Shown here: one piece after another, positions 18,479-28,332 of the stretch | Layout: the number at the start of each line of letters is the position of its first letter | How positions within the stretch are numbered: the stretch's first letter is position 1 | Assembly (NCBI GenBank): GCA_903836465.1 | Contig: CAILRB010000066.1 | Location: 1 to 64,000 of the forward strand | Length of the DNA: 64,000 nucleotides | Source of the DNA: an uncultured Chlorobiaceae bacterium | GTDB taxonomy: Bacteria > Bacteroidota > Chlorobiia > Chlorobiales > Chlorobiaceae | Direction: 5' to 3' | Made by a program: the position numbers and the translations under genes | The notes under the pieces: generated by a model | The model's database searches: none | What the model saw: the letters and a program-made list of their open reading frames with translations, nothing else | What the model was told of the DNA's origin: nothing

Positions 18479-21400
18479 TCATGGCTGCTGGCCGTGACAG
18501 TTTTTATATTTTTTTCCGCTTCCGCAAGGGCAGAGATCATTGCGTCCAGGCTTTTTATCGGCGATTATCGGCTGTTGCAGGCTCTTTTCATTCTCCTCAT
18601 TTCCCTCATTCTCCTCAACGATTGAGTAAACACTTCCTGCTGCGGAGTGCTGGGCAACCAGTTTGTCCTGTCTGACAGCCGCTTTCCGCTGACGCTCTTC
18701 CATCTCGTGTGCCTCTTCAGGATCGACAGGAAAGAGTTTGAAGGCAAGTGAAAGGGTTTCAAGCTCAATGTCGCTCAGAAGATCAATAAAGAGCCGGAAG
18801 GCCTCCTGTTTGTACTCCAGAAGCGGATCTTTCTGGCCATAAGCGCGTAAATTTATTCCTTCACGAAGTGAATCAATCTCTCGGAGGTGCTCTCTCCAGC
18901 GAAGGTCGATGACGCTCAGTACAGCATATTTTTCAATCTGCCGCATAATATCTTCCGGTACAGCAGCCTCTTTTCGACGGTAGAAGGCGAGTGCGGTCTC
19001 ATAAAGTTTTTCAGCGGTCACATCTATGCCTTCGCGCTCAAAAGTCTCCCGATCAGGTTTGAACTCAATGGAGAGTTCTCGCATCAACTGTTCCTCAATG
19101 CCATCGACATCAAAATCCTTGTGATATTTTTTGATGACCGTATCGCTGTAATCTTTCAGAAGGTCAAGAATATCGCTGGTGAGCCTCTCCTTGATGAGAC
19201 CGTTTCTGCGCCGTGAATAGATTACCTCACGCTGCTGGCTCAGCACATCGTCATATTCCAGTAGGCGTTTACGGATAGAAAAGTTCTGTTCTTCAACTTT
19301 TTTCTGTGCGCGTTCAATAGATTTTGTAATCATGGAGTGTTCAATCACATCGCCCTCCTCATGGCCAAGGCGGTCCATAACCGAAATAACACGGTCGGAA
19401 CCGAAGAGGCGCATCAGCTCATCCTCAAGGGAGACAAAAAAGACAGATTCTCCGGGATCTCCCTGACGTCCTGCGCGTCCGCGGAGCTGGCGGTCAATAC
19501 GACGGGACTCGTGGCGTTCGGAACCGAGAATAAAAAGTCCTCCAAGTTCCCGTACACCAGGTCCAAGCTTGATATCAGTTCCTCGTCCCGCCATGTTGGT
19601 GGCAATGGTCACCGCTTCCTTTTGCCCGGCTTCGGCGACAATTTCCGCTTCTCGATCGTTTTGTCGGGCGTTAAGCACGTTGTGGGCGATCTTTTTAGCG
19701 CGCAGCATCCTTGAAAGGGTTTCAGAGACATCGACACTGGTTGTTCCGACGAGCACCGGCTGCCCCTTCTTCTGCAGCTCCTCAACCTTCATGACTATGG
19801 CATTATACTTTTCCCGGCGTGTTTTATAAACCAGATCGTCCATATCTTTCCGGATAATACTGGCATTGGTGGGAATAACAACAACATCAAGTTTGTAGAT
19901 TTCATAAAACTCCGAAGCCTCGGTTTCCGCAGTACCGGTCATGCCGGAGAGCTTTTTGTAAAGGCGGAAAAAGTTCTGGATCGTGATGGTTGCCATGGTC
20001 TGCGTTTCACCCTCAATCTTTACATTTTCCTTGGCTTCTATTGCCTGGTGCAGACCATCGCTGTAGCGGCGACCGGGAAGGATTCGTCCGGTAAATTCAT
20101 CGACAATCATCACCTGTCCGTTCTGTACGACGTATTCATCATCCCGTTCGAAAAGGGAGTAGGCTTTCAGAAGTTGACTGATATTGTGCAGTCGTTCTGA
20201 ACGGTCGGCAAACAGACGGTAAACAGCATCTTTTTTCTGAACTTTGTCCGCAACAGCGACTGATGGATCACTTTCAATAGCCGCAACTTCTGAGCCAACA
20301 TCAGGAAGCATGAAAATATCGCTATCCTGGTGGCTGAGTTTGCTGAGAAACTCCCGTCCCTTGTCGGTCAAATCAATAGTGCCACCCTTTTCATCAACAG
20401 CGAAATAGAGGGCATCATCAACTTCCTGCATTCGGCTTGAATTGTCTTTCAGGTACTCGTTCTCTGTACTCTGAACCAGCTTGGCCACTCCCGGCTGGGA
20501 GAGCATCTTGATATAACGGCTGTTCTTGGGCTGCCCGCGTTTGACACGAAACAGGGCCAGGCCGGCATTTTCATCGCCAGGCTTTGTTTTTATGAGTTTT
20601 TCAGCATCGGTCAGATATGATGCAACCAGATGCTGCTGAGCGCGTACCAACTGCTCAATCCAGGGCTTGATGTCCTGGAATTTGCTGTTGTCGGCATTGG
20701 GCACCGGTCCTGAAATGATAAGCGGTGTTCTGGCTTCATCGATCAGCACACTGTCGACCTCATCAACTATGGCGTAATAGAAGTTCCGCTGTACCATCTC
20801 TTCCGGGGTACCGGCCATATTATCACGCAGATAATCAAACCCGAACTCGTTGTTGGTGCCATAGGTTATATCGCAGGCATACTGATCCCTGCGCTCTTCA
20901 GGTCGCATGGTATTGAGAATAACCCCTACCGAAAGGTTGTGAAAGGCAAAGACAGGGTTCATCCATTCCTTGTCTCTCTGGGCAAGATAGTCATTAACGG
21001 TAACGACGTGAACGCCTCTTCCGGTCAAAGCATTGAGGAATACTGGCAGAGTTGAGACGAGGGTTTTTCCTTCACCGGTTGCCATTTCGGAAATTTTTCC
21101 CGAATGAAGTACAATGCCGCCAATAAGCTGAACATCATAAGGCACCATATTCCAGATCATCTCTCTTCCCACGACCTGGTACGTGTGCCCTTTAAGACGA
21201 ACGCAAGTCTCTTTTACAAGGGCAAACGTTTCAGGCAGGATATCCTCAAGCGCTGAAGCAGTTGCCTTTTCATACTCTTCGGCCAGAGCGTCCAGCCGGG
21301 CATTTATTGTTTCGACCTCTTCAAGATTAATGTCAGGATTGTCAAGTTTCAGGGAGAGAGTTTTTTTCTCCTGTTCCATTGGTTCCAGAACGTTACGGAC

Positions 21401-21556
21401 TTTCTGTTTCAATTCCAGCCCTTTTTGCCTCAACTGGTCGTCGCTGAGTGACACCAGACTTATCTGCAGTTCGTTGATACTGCTGATGAGAGGCTGGATT
21501 TTCTTGATATCTTTTTCGTGTTTTGATCCAAAGATCTTTTCAAAAATTTTCAACAT
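18479..21556 (-). CDS. secA: Preprotein translocase ATPase SecA
   Basis: A 1025-residue SecA, the motor that drives secretory proteins through SecYEG. Motifs: Walker [14 protein letters not shown]-like [16 protein letters not shown], the second-domain [16 protein letters not shown] and [16 protein letters not shown], and the C-terminal zinc finger [14 protein letters not shown] that binds SecB or phospholipid. It is about 120 residues longer than E. coli SecA because of insertions around residues 290-440, as usual in the Bacteroidetes/Chlorobi group. It heads the secA-purL-nnr transcript. No strong Shine-Dalgarno precedes the ATG. Confidence 0.97.
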   Translation of the reverse strand: MLKIFEKIFGSKHEKDIKKIQPLISSINELQISLVSLSDDQLRQKGLELKQKVRNVLEPMEQEKKTLSLKLDNPDINLEEVETINARLDALAEEYEKATASALEDILPETFALVKETCVRLKGHTYQVVGREMIWNMVPYDVQLIGGIVLHSGKISEMATGEGKTLVSTLPVFLNALTGRGVHVVTVNDYLAQRDKEWMNPVFAFHNLSVGVILNTMRPEERRDQYACDITYGTNNEFGFDYLRDNMAGTPEEMVQRNFYYAIVDEVDSVLIDEARTPLIISGPVPNADNSKFQDIKPWIEQLVRAQQHLVASYLTDAEKLIKTKPGDENAGLALFRVKRGQPKNSRYIKMLSQPGVAKLVQSTENEYLKDNSSRMQEVDDALYFAVDEKGGTIDLTDKGREFLSKLSHQDSDIFMLPDVGSEVAAIESDPSVAVADKVQKKDAVYRLFADRSERLHNISQLLKAYSLFERDDEYVVQNGQVMIVDEFTGRILPGRRYSDGLHQAIEAKENVKIEGETQTMATITIQNFFRLYKKLSGMTGTAETEASEFYEIYKLDVVVIPTNASIIRKDMDDLVYKTRREKYNAIVMKVEELQKKGQPVLVGTTSVDVSETLSRMLRAKKIAHNVLNARQNDREAEIVAEAGQKEAVTIATNMAGRGTDIKLGPGVRELGGLFILGSERHESRRIDRQLRGRAGRQGDPGESVFFVSLEDELMRLFGSDRVISVMDRLGHEEGDVIEHSMITKSIERAQKKVEEQNFSIRKRLLEYDDVLSQQREVIYSRRRNGLIKERLTSDILDLLKDYSDTVIKKYHKDFDVDGIEEQLMRELSIEFKPDRETFEREGIDVTAEKLYETALAFYRRKEAAVPEDIMRQIEKYAVLSVIDLRWREHLREIDSLREGINLRAYGQKDPLLEYKQEAFRLFIDLLSDIELETLSLAFKLFPVDPEEAHEMEERQRKAAVRQDKLVAQHSAAGSVYSIVEENEGNEENEKSLQQPIIADKKPGRNDLCPCGSGKKYKNCHGQQP

Positions 21557-21750
21557 GGGGGAGTGTTCGCTCTAAAATTTCAGTTTTTTGGGAAAAGCGA
21601 TGCATTACGCGACTCTCTCTTCGCTCTAATCCAATAGTTTGTCAAGGTATTGAATTAGAGATTGATAAAAAAGCAGGAAGCACTGAAAAAAAGGCAGCGA
21701 CTGGTGTGCACTCCTTTTCTCATCATTGAGAAGATACAGTGTTTGATGTG

Positions 21751-22638
21751 TCAATGAGTTACTCCGGCCAGTTCAGCAAAAAAATCTTTCAGGTGCCTTG
21801 TGCCATAAGCAGGAGCCACATGGTCAAATTTCAGTGCTTCAAGAGCGAATGAAAATAGGTCAGCCAGATTCCGGTTAAAGAGGCCGGTAACCATAAGCCC
21901 GCCTTCTGCAAGCCAGAAGGGGAGTGGAGTTATCCACGCAGTTTTGCCGCAGGCATTGAACGCCATCTCCATAGTCTCTTTGAAGGTGTATATGTCCGGG
22001 CCACCGACAGGTATTTCACGGCATTCACCCTCCACAGCATCGACACAGACCTTTGCAAGATCGGCGCCATGAACGGGGTTGATTTTTTTTTCTCCTTCAC
22101 CGATCATGAAGATATGGCCGCTCTGGGCCATAGTAAAAAATCGACCCATGTCAGAAAAGTAACCGTTAGGCCTGATGACCGCCCATGAAATACCTGATTG
22201 TTTCAGAGCAGCAACAAAGAGCTCGTGCGCTTTGATTGAGGGAATATCAGCCATTTTATCCTGATTGAAGACCGAAACATAGATGAACCTTGAAACATTT
22301 TCACTGACAGCCTGATCGAGGATTCGTTTGTTGCCAAGGTAATCGACGTCGTTGCTGGTGTGTTCCGAGTGAGGAGCTGTAAGGCCGAGCGCAGAAAAAA
22401 CAATGTCAATCTCTTTACATATTCCAGTAATGCTTTCGGGAGCAGTCACATCACCGGTTACAATTTCATCAATGATATCATGAATAGCAGGTTCGCCGTG
22501 AGCTCCGTGAGTTTTAATTTTTTCAGGATCCCGCACAAGAGCCCTGACCTGGTAGCCTCTCTCCTTGAATTCTTTGACAGCATACCGGCCAAGATATCCC
22601 GATGCTCCGGCGACCAGGACTTTTTTTATCAGTGTCAT
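21751..22638 (-). CDS. NAD(P)-binding SDR (NmrA/epimerase type)
   Basis: A 295-residue atypical short-chain dehydrogenase. A Rossmann start VLVAGASGYLGRYAV binds NAD(P), then VRALVRDPEK. The usual catalytic Tyr-x-x-x-Lys is not obvious (VFNQDKM follows IYVSV, as in NmrA-like members), so it may be a regulator or ligand-binding protein. The C-terminal half carries a hydrophobic stretch around WLAEGGLMVTGLF. GGAG lies five bases before the ATG. It is 19 bp downstream of the DNA glycosylase gene, same strand. Confidence 0.75.
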   Translation of the reverse strand: MTLIKKVLVAGASGYLGRYAVKEFKERGYQVRALVRDPEKIKTHGAHGEPAIHDIIDEIVTGDVTAPESITGICKEIDIVFSALGLTAPHSEHTSNDVDYLGNKRILDQAVSENVSRFIYVSVFNQDKMADIPSIKAHELFVAALKQSGISWAVIRPNGYFSDMGRFFTMAQSGHIFMIGEGEKKINPVHGADLAKVCVDAVEGECREIPVGGPDIYTFKETMEMAFNACGKTAWITPLPFWLAEGGLMVTGLFNRNLADLFSFALEALKFDHVAPAYGTRHLKDFFAELAGVTH

Positions 22639-22657
22639 GAATGCTCCAGTTGAATTA

Positions 22658-23596
22658 TTAAAACGAGTGCAGTTTTTTTACCTCTTTCCGCCAGCAATGG
22701 AAGAGAATATGGCCGCCGTAACCAGCCAGTTCCGGATTCAGAAAAGTGCGCGCTTCAGCATCAAGTATAAGATAATTCGCTGGAGTTAAAGAGCGAAAGG
22801 CTGTTCTGCTGTTGAACCATTTTCCAAGATACTGCCTGACATGGGTATCAATGGGGAAGGCATCAAATCGACCAAGACCGAAAAGGGCGATACAGTCGGC
22901 AATTTTAAATCCGATACCCGGGTTCAGGCAAAGCGTGTTGCGCAGCTCTGTAAGTGGAATGGCAGGATCGCAAAGAGACTGCAAGTCAATTTTCCCATCA
23001 GCTACACCCTGTGCTGCAAGTACGATATTTTTTGCCCTGTTTCGATTGTTGTTTGTGCAGGTGCTGAGCACAAGGGGATCGACTGCGGCAAGTCGCTCAG
23101 GAGTGGGGAATGTATGGAGAACAATCTCTTTACCTGACAAAGTTATTGATATTTTTTTCCCATAGTTTTTTTTCAACATTCCGATCTGTTTTCTGATCAA
23201 GTGCATACCAATACCCTGAGCACACATAAATGAGATCATGGTTTCATAGGGATCTTGTCTGAGTATTCGAAGAGAAAAATAGCTTGATATTAAGGAATAA
23301 ATCTCAGAATTAAATCTCTTGAAATCATCTTGAAAAATAAGGTTCGCATCGATTTCAAATGAAAAATAACTCTTTATAAAATCAGTAATTAATTCAGAAT
23401 CAATTACGATTGAATCAGATTGTATCTCAATTTTATAATCAGAAATTTGCTGTATAATAACAGGGATATTTTTAATTATAGAGAGATAATACTCTGCATC
23501 AGTAGACACAATATCCCATAAAAATGTTTGACCACTAAACAATGATTGCTTGACATCTATTTTTATTTCAGATGTGATATAATCCTTGATATTCAA
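22658..23596 (-). CDS. ogg: OGG-type 8-oxoguanine DNA glycosylase/AP lyase
   Basis: A 312-residue enzyme of the OGG1 type. An N-terminal OGG domain (SLFSGQTFLWDI) precedes the helix-hairpin-helix glycosylase core, with LNPGIGFKIADCIALFGLGR and FPIDTHVRQYL. The Lys in GFKIADC corresponds to the Schiff-base lysine and the Asp in FPIDTH to the catalytic Asp of human OGG1. It would excise oxidised guanine in the chromosome. Its only start is TTG at 23596. Base use is odd: codons before about 23200 are very AT-rich while the C-terminal half matches the neighbours. It is followed by the SDR gene 19 bp on. Confidence 0.88.
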   Translation of the reverse strand: MNIKDYITSEIKIDVKQSLFSGQTFLWDIVSTDAEYYLSIIKNIPVIIQQISDYKIEIQSDSIVIDSELITDFIKSYFSFEIDANLIFQDDFKRFNSEIYSLISSYFSLRILRQDPYETMISFMCAQGIGMHLIRKQIGMLKKNYGKKISITLSGKEIVLHTFPTPERLAAVDPLVLSTCTNNNRNRAKNIVLAAQGVADGKIDLQSLCDPAIPLTELRNTLCLNPGIGFKIADCIALFGLGRFDAFPIDTHVRQYLGKWFNSRTAFRSLTPANYLILDAEARTFLNPELAGYGGHILFHCWRKEVKKLHSF

Positions 23597-24144
23597 ATAA
23601 ATATTATTAATTATTAATGTTTAAAACCTTAGTGTTGAGTCTTAATAAAATAACTTATTCTGACTTACTTAAAATTTTATATTAAAAGAGGTTATAGCTA
23701 TTTGTATAAAATATTTATACTATCTAAAGGTTCTTATTCTTTTGAATTTTAATTAAAATTATCTAAATTAAATAAGAAATTTATATTTATTAATAAAAAT
23801 ATTATTGTTGGTATTAATAATCATTATTTATTTTTTAAAGTGATTTATAATAGATATATGAAAAATAATTAATTGCATAATTTTTTTTTAAATTCTGTTA
23901 ATATTATCTGTAATTTTATTATTAATCTATCTTTCAATTTTCTTGAAAAAAGCCGTAATAATCTATTATTATTTTTTGTTTATTGATTGTGTTGATTTGC
24001 ATTTAAAGCATTAAGTTATAATTATTTAATGGATTATAAATCATTATTTTCATTTTAGAGCAATGTTGTTTTGTTTTGTAGGAAAATAGATGGAGTGATT
24101 TATTATTAATCGTTTTTATTGATTGGTTTCTGCTTTTTTAGACA
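23597..24144. other. Extremely AT-rich noncoding stretch
   Basis: About 550 bp with only scattered G and C, far below the level of flanking genes, made of runs of A/T with no open frame worth calling. It lies upstream of the ogg gene (whose 5' half shares the bias) and downstream of the SDR gene at 24.1-24.8 kb. No repeat unit, RNA or DnaA-box cluster was recognised. It probably holds the ogg promoter; curved DNA or a nucleoid-protein target is possible. Confidence 0.7.
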
Positions 24145-24843
24145 CTAATTGACTTGCTGAAAAAAGGGAACAAGAGAAGATTGCAAAGATTCTTTGCCCT
24201 CAATCAGTTCAAAAGTAAGGTTATGAGCTTCGGAGATAAAGAGGGAGATAACCGCAACTTCAGCCACATCACTTCGCCTGATAGCTCCGGTCTCGATTTT
24301 GTCCCCCGTATCAAAAATCATGGAGTGCTTCAGCGGAGGGCCGTCAATCAGGCCGCCAGGACGGAGAATAGTATAGGAAAAACCGGGTTCTGAATAGAGT
24401 CTGCGGACCTCATTTTCACCCTCAAGCTTCATGGTGAGTACCTGACCGTATTTATTAAAGGGGTGGTCGGTTCTGGTTACGGCAAGAGAGCTTATGAGAA
24501 TGAAGTGCTTGATTCCCTGTTCTTTTGCAAGTTGCGCAAGTCTTTTGACACCATCCCGGTCGATAGCCGATGGTGGCGGTGATGCCGGGTCAGTTACCTT
24601 ACCGCCTATAGCGCAGATAACGGCATCGGCGTGGCGCAAGGCCGCACGGATCTCTTCCGGATGTTCAATGGATCCAATCGTCAGGTTGTCGATAATTTCA
24701 GGCCCGAAAAGTTCCAGTGCCTTTGCACCGGATCGGACAAACAGGTGATAGTCAATGTGGTGACTTTGCAGGCGGTTTATTATCCATACTCCAGTTTTGC
24801 CGGTAGCCCCGGCAACCAGTACTGTGCCTTTAAATGATGTCAT
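24145..24843 (-). CDS. NAD(P)-binding SDR (atypical, NmrA-like)
   Basis: A 232-residue protein counted from MTSFKG, where the Rossmann motif VLVAGATGKTGVWII begins at once; the open frame continues 22 codons upstream, with an alternative ATG at 24882, but that extension is not typical of the family. It has ISSLAV after a beta strand, LRPGGLIDGPP, and RRSDVAEVAV. These are features of the atypical SDR group 5, which often acts on or senses NADPH without classical catalysis. It is downstream of the lipA/membrane-protein pair with a strong inverted repeat between them. Confidence 0.72.
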   Translation of the reverse strand: MTSFKGTVLVAGATGKTGVWIINRLQSHHIDYHLFVRSGAKALELFGPEIIDNLTIGSIEHPEEIRAALRHADAVICAIGGKVTDPASPPPSAIDRDGVKRLAQLAKEQGIKHFILISSLAVTRTDHPFNKYGQVLTMKLEGENEVRRLYSEPGFSYTILRPGGLIDGPPLKHSMIFDTGDKIETGAIRRSDVAEVAVISLFISEAHNLTFELIEGKESLQSSLVPFFQQVN

Positions 24844-24915
24844 GGTGAGTATCTGTATGGTGTTGTGCTTTCTTGAGTTCATAAAAAAAAGAGAGGGTAG
24901 TTCGATCAAGAGTCG

Positions 24916-24960
24916 CAGTTATCTCCTTCTTTGTTTTTGAGGTCAGGAGGGAGATAACTG
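24916..24960. repeat. Long inverted repeat between SDR and membrane-protein genes
   Basis: An 11-bp perfect stem (24916-24926 CAGTTATCTCC with 24950-24960 GGAGATAACTG) continues inward to about 16 bp with G-T pairs. No T-tract follows in either direction, so it is not a standard terminator. It sits in the leader of the 24145-24843 gene and could be an mRNA hairpin or a protein-binding site. Confidence 0.6.
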
Positions 24961-25027
24961 AAGAGAAGAGAGTTACCGATGTATTGCAGTGATTACAAAA
25001 ATGGTAACCACTTTTTGAAATCTTGTT

Positions 25028-25600
25028 CTAATTGAAGAGTGAAAATCTAACGTTACAAACCATGGTAAGATCAACCAATGCGTGCAGGAAGATGACGCTT
25101 CTGAGGTCGCGGTACCAGAAAAAACTCAAAGCCCAACTGCAGGCAATCAACATCTGAACCGGCATGAAAAAGGGTTTGTAGGGGCTTGTCTGAACCACAT
25201 GTTCCGGAAGGATATTAATCCAGAAAAGGCCATGAATCAGACCGCTGTATATCATAAAAAAGAGAAAGCCGGAAATAAAAAGTGCCCAGGGGTTTTGAGT
25301 GATGCGACCAGCGAGTGTTGTACCGAGACGGAAGAGCGCATAAAACATGAAAGTTTCAGCAATGCCGTTGCCGATACTGAAGACCATGACGGTCAGTGGA
25401 TCAAGATCCCGTCCGCCGTCGGTCGTGGAGTGGGAGTAAACCCACGCATTAATTGCAACAACCACAAGAGAGGCAACCAGCAGTAAAATTCGCCGGGTAT
25501 CGAATTCCCGGTTGAAGGTCATGATATCTTTCCTGAAAAAGAGAATGCCGACAAGAAAGGCGATTGCCCAGTAAGCATAGATCATCATTGGTACCGACAT
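25028..25600 (-). CDS. Multi-pass membrane protein, CPBP-like
   Basis: A 190-residue hydrophobic protein with about six predicted membrane segments. Sequence marks that loosely match the CPBP intramembrane-protease family are E-T-F-M-F-Y-A-L-F near 85, H-G-L-F-W near 125 and a late H-A-L-V-D near 175. The second Glu of the EExxxR motif is missing, so protease activity is doubtful. It starts 19 bp after the lipA stop on the same strand and is probably co-transcribed. I could not assign a function. Confidence 0.6.
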   Translation of the reverse strand: MSVPMMIYAYWAIAFLVGILFFRKDIMTFNREFDTRRILLLVASLVVVAINAWVYSHSTTDGGRDLDPLTVMVFSIGNGIAETFMFYALFRLGTTLAGRITQNPWALFISGFLFFMIYSGLIHGLFWINILPEHVVQTSPYKPFFMPVQMLIACSWALSFFWYRDLRSVIFLHALVDLTMVCNVRFSLFN

Positions 25601-25619
25601 GGTTCAGTAGGGTTAAGGG

Positions 25620-26618
25620 TTAAGATAGTGTCTCGATATTATGCTCAAATGCCTCTGCATGATAAGAGCTTCGTACAAAAGGAGCTGACTGAACATGACG
25701 GAACCCTGCAGCTTCAGCGATAATTTTGTACTGTTCAAATTCTTCAGGAGTGATGTAGCGTTCAACTGGCAGATGTTCGGGAGAGGGTTGCAGATACTGA
25801 CCGATTGTTACCATATCGCAGCCATGACGGGTCAGGTCGTGAAGCGAAGCTGTAATTTCGACAGAAGTTTCACCCATTCCAACCATAAGGCCCGATTTTG
25901 TGGCCAGACCGTGTCTCTGTTTAGCCCGTTGCAAAAGCCGGAGCGATGCGACATAGCTTGCTTGCGGGCGTACTTTCGCGTAAAGGGAAGGCACTGTTTC
26001 AATATTGTGGTTCAGTACTTCAGGCGCTTCGGCCATCACCTGGTCAAGCGCATCCTCATTACCCTGAAAATCCGGAATGAGGCATTCAATACTGACAGAA
26101 GGGGTCAGTCTGCGTATGGCCCGTATAGTATCTATCCACTGTTCCGCACCTCCATCATAGAGGTCGTCACGGGTAACACTGGTCAGCACGGCGTGCTTCA
26201 GTTTCATCGACTGTATTGCCAAAGCGATATTGTGGGGTTCATGAGGATCAGGGGCAGGAGGATTTGCCGCCTTGCCGACGGCGCAGAACCGGCATGTTCT
26301 CGTACAGACATTGCCAAGCAGCAGGAAGGTTGCCGTGCCACGCGACCAGCACTCCTGAAGGTTGGGACACATTGCTGAACGGCAGACGGTATGCAGACTA
26401 TGACGCCCCAGCAACTTTCTCATCGCAGCAAATGATGTCCCCGAGGCCATCCTGATTTTCAGCCATTCCGGTTTTTTCCCTGGACCATGTTCCATAAAGA
26501 GATGCGGCGTAACAGTTATTGAAGACCGAGTTTCCAATATAACAGCTTTCTGTTTTAAAAAATCAGGGGTACGGAGGTGATTTTGTGTATTTGAATCATC
26601 AAAACAGAAGCGATACAT
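25620..26618 (-). CDS. lipA: Lipoyl synthase LipA
   Basis: A radical-SAM enzyme that inserts two sulfurs into octanoyl-lipoyl domains. Visible are the auxiliary-cluster ligands in [12 protein letters not shown], the radical-SAM triad CTRTCRFC, and the C-terminal RSSYHAE whose Ser binds the auxiliary cluster. The frame stays open to 26714. I placed the start at MYRFCF (26618), preceded by GGTGAAAAT, giving 332 residues. Family members usually begin near [12 protein letters not shown], so ATG 26495 (291 residues) is a serious alternative, though it lacks a clear ribosome site. A CPBP-like gene follows 19 bp on. Confidence 0.9.
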   Translation of the reverse strand: MYRFCFDDSNTQNHLRTPDFLKQKAVILETRSSITVTPHLFMEHGPGKKPEWLKIRMASGTSFAAMRKLLGRHSLHTVCRSAMCPNLQECWSRGTATFLLLGNVCTRTCRFCAVGKAANPPAPDPHEPHNIALAIQSMKLKHAVLTSVTRDDLYDGGAEQWIDTIRAIRRLTPSVSIECLIPDFQGNEDALDQVMAEAPEVLNHNIETVPSLYAKVRPQASYVASLRLLQRAKQRHGLATKSGLMVGMGETSVEITASLHDLTRHGCDMVTIGQYLQPSPEHLPVERYITPEEFEQYKIIAEAAGFRHVQSAPFVRSSYHAEAFEHNIETLS

Positions 26619-26857
26619 ATTTTCACCAGTGCAGTTAACGGTTGCGACTGTTGAAAAAAAACAGATTTCCTCATTGTTGTGCGAAATCAGCACACATTTG
26701 CATACATAAAGCAAGATATGTCACTTTGTAAAGTTACCAAAGAATAGTAAATTTGCGCCAGATTGACTGGTAAGTATGAATGACTCTCTGTGAGTGAAAT
26801 GCCTCTTCTCTCTCTCAATCGCAATGCCGGGTCTCGTCAACGTCCAACTCAACGGAT

Positions 26858-28126
26858 ATGGATTTTTTTTCCGTTCTCTACTACCGGTTTAAAAAAGTCT
26901 GGAAAGCGGTTCGCCTCTACCTGGTTATTGCAGGTCCTGGTCTTGTCGTTATGATTGCCGACAATGATGCTGGCGGTATTACTACTTATGCTGCTACAGG
27001 AGCTAAATATGGCTATCACCTGATATGGTTTCTGCTTTTGCTTATACCTGTAGCCTATTATGTTCAGGAGATGACCGTCAGGTTGGGTGCCGTGACAAAG
27101 CGGGGACATGCCGAAGCCATTTTTGAAAGTTTTGGTGCTTTCTGGGGGTGGTTTTCACTCCTTGATCTTATGATTGTGGACTGGTTGACACTGGTTACAG
27201 AATTTGTTGGAATGACTGCGGCATTAAGCATTTTCGGTGTACCAGCCTGGTTGACCGTGATCCTTGTCGTCCTGCTCATGAGTATTATTGTCCTGAACGG
27301 TCGATACTGGACATGGGAAAAGATCGCACTTGGCTTTTGTTTGCTGAACCTGATTTATATTCCGGCAGCATTCATGGTCAACCCCTCTCTCTCCGAAATC
27401 ACCAGTCAGGGATTGATTCCCAATCTTCCCGGAGGTCTCAATAATGAACTCTTTTTTTTGCTGATGGCCAATATCGGTACAACAATTGCGCCCTGGATGC
27501 TCTTTTTCCAGCAAAGCTCAGTGGTTGACAAAGGTTTGCAGGAAAAAGATATTAAAATGGGCAAAATTGATACGTTTATCGGGGCCATTATCACGGTGGC
27601 CATTGCTATTTTTATTGTGATTGTAACCGGAACGCTCTTGAACGGCGCACCGATTGATGATGCCGCAACAGCCGCCAAACTGTTGATGAAAACAAACCAT
27701 TATGTTGGGGCTTTCATGGCTGTTGGTTTGTTTGACGCTGGTCTGCTCGGGGCAATCTGCATATCGCTGGCGAGTTCTTGGGCATTTGGCGAAATTTTCG
27801 GCTGGGCGCATTCCCTCAACACCAAGGTGAAGGAAGCCCCCTGGTTCTATATCTCCTTTTTCTTTACCCTTGCTACAGCGGGTGTTGTTCCCTTGATACC
27901 GGGCGCTCCGCTTGTGCTTATCACTCTCTTTGTCCAGGTTGTTGCCGTAACGCTACTGCCAGCAGCACTGGTATTTTTGATCCTCCTGCTCAACGATAAA
28001 AAAACTATGGGGGAGTATGCCAATACAAGATTGCAGAACATTGTCAGTACACTGATTGTGGTGTCAATCATTATTCTCTCAACGATGTACGGTGTCAGCG
28101 CACTTTTTCCAAACCTTTTCCAGTAA
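26858..28126 (+). CDS. Nramp-related divalent-cation transporter
   Basis: A 422-residue membrane protein of the Nramp fold with about 11 segments. It begins GPGLVVMIADNDAGGITT, where classical Nramps have the metal-binding DPGN. In TM6 it has ANIGTTIAPWML where classical MntH has a metal-binding Met (GxxGAxxMPHN). Loss of that Met is known in Nramp-related magnesium transporters, so Mg2+ transport rather than Mn2+/Fe2+ is plausible (inference). It is followed by a tiny membrane-protein gene and a PRC/MgtE-N/CBS gene in the same direction, suggesting a regulated transport module. Confidence 0.83.
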   Translation: MDFFSVLYYRFKKVWKAVRLYLVIAGPGLVVMIADNDAGGITTYAATGAKYGYHLIWFLLLLIPVAYYVQEMTVRLGAVTKRGHAEAIFESFGAFWGWFSLLDLMIVDWLTLVTEFVGMTAALSIFGVPAWLTVILVVLLMSIIVLNGRYWTWEKIALGFCLLNLIYIPAAFMVNPSLSEITSQGLIPNLPGGLNNELFFLLMANIGTTIAPWMLFFQQSSVVDKGLQEKDIKMGKIDTFIGAIITVAIAIFIVIVTGTLLNGAPIDDAATAAKLLMKTNHYVGAFMAVGLFDAGLLGAICISLASSWAFGEIFGWAHSLNTKVKEAPWFYISFFFTLATAGVVPLIPGAPLVLITLFVQVVAVTLLPAALVFLILLLNDKKTMGEYANTRLQNIVSTLIVVSIIILSTMYGVSALFPNLFQ

Positions 28127-28142
28127 TTGAGGGTCTCAGGCC

Positions 28143-28319
28143 ATGAGGACGATCAATCAGTTTTTCAGCAAGATCCGTGAAATCAACCAGCGCTATGCCA
28201 AGCCTACTGTAGAAATGTCTACCGGCGTCAAATTCTCTCTGGCAGTGCTCAGGATTTACCTTTTTCTGCTCGTGTTGTTGATGATCTATAAATTTATAAC
28301 GGTTATCAAGGTTTTATAA
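28143..28319 (+). CDS. 58-residue single-pass membrane protein
   Basis: ATG at 28143 is preceded by GAGGG nine bases upstream and the frame closes with TAA at 28317. The product has a basic N-terminus (MRTINQFFSKIREINQRYAK), a short linker, and one membrane helix (LRIYLFLLVLLMIY). It lies 16 bp after the Nramp-like gene and 13 bp before the MgtE-N/CBS gene, so it is in the same operon. No family is recognised. It may be a small regulatory subunit of the transporter. Confidence 0.7.
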   Translation: MRTINQFFSKIREINQRYAKPTVEMSTGVKFSLAVLRIYLFLLVLLMIYKFITVIKVL

Positions 28320-28332
28320 AACGGAAACGCCA

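Noticed and set aside
26495-26714. Long N-terminal extension of LipA as a targeting domain
   Set aside because: The extension has no domain character; it is most likely upstream noncoding sequence left open by chance.
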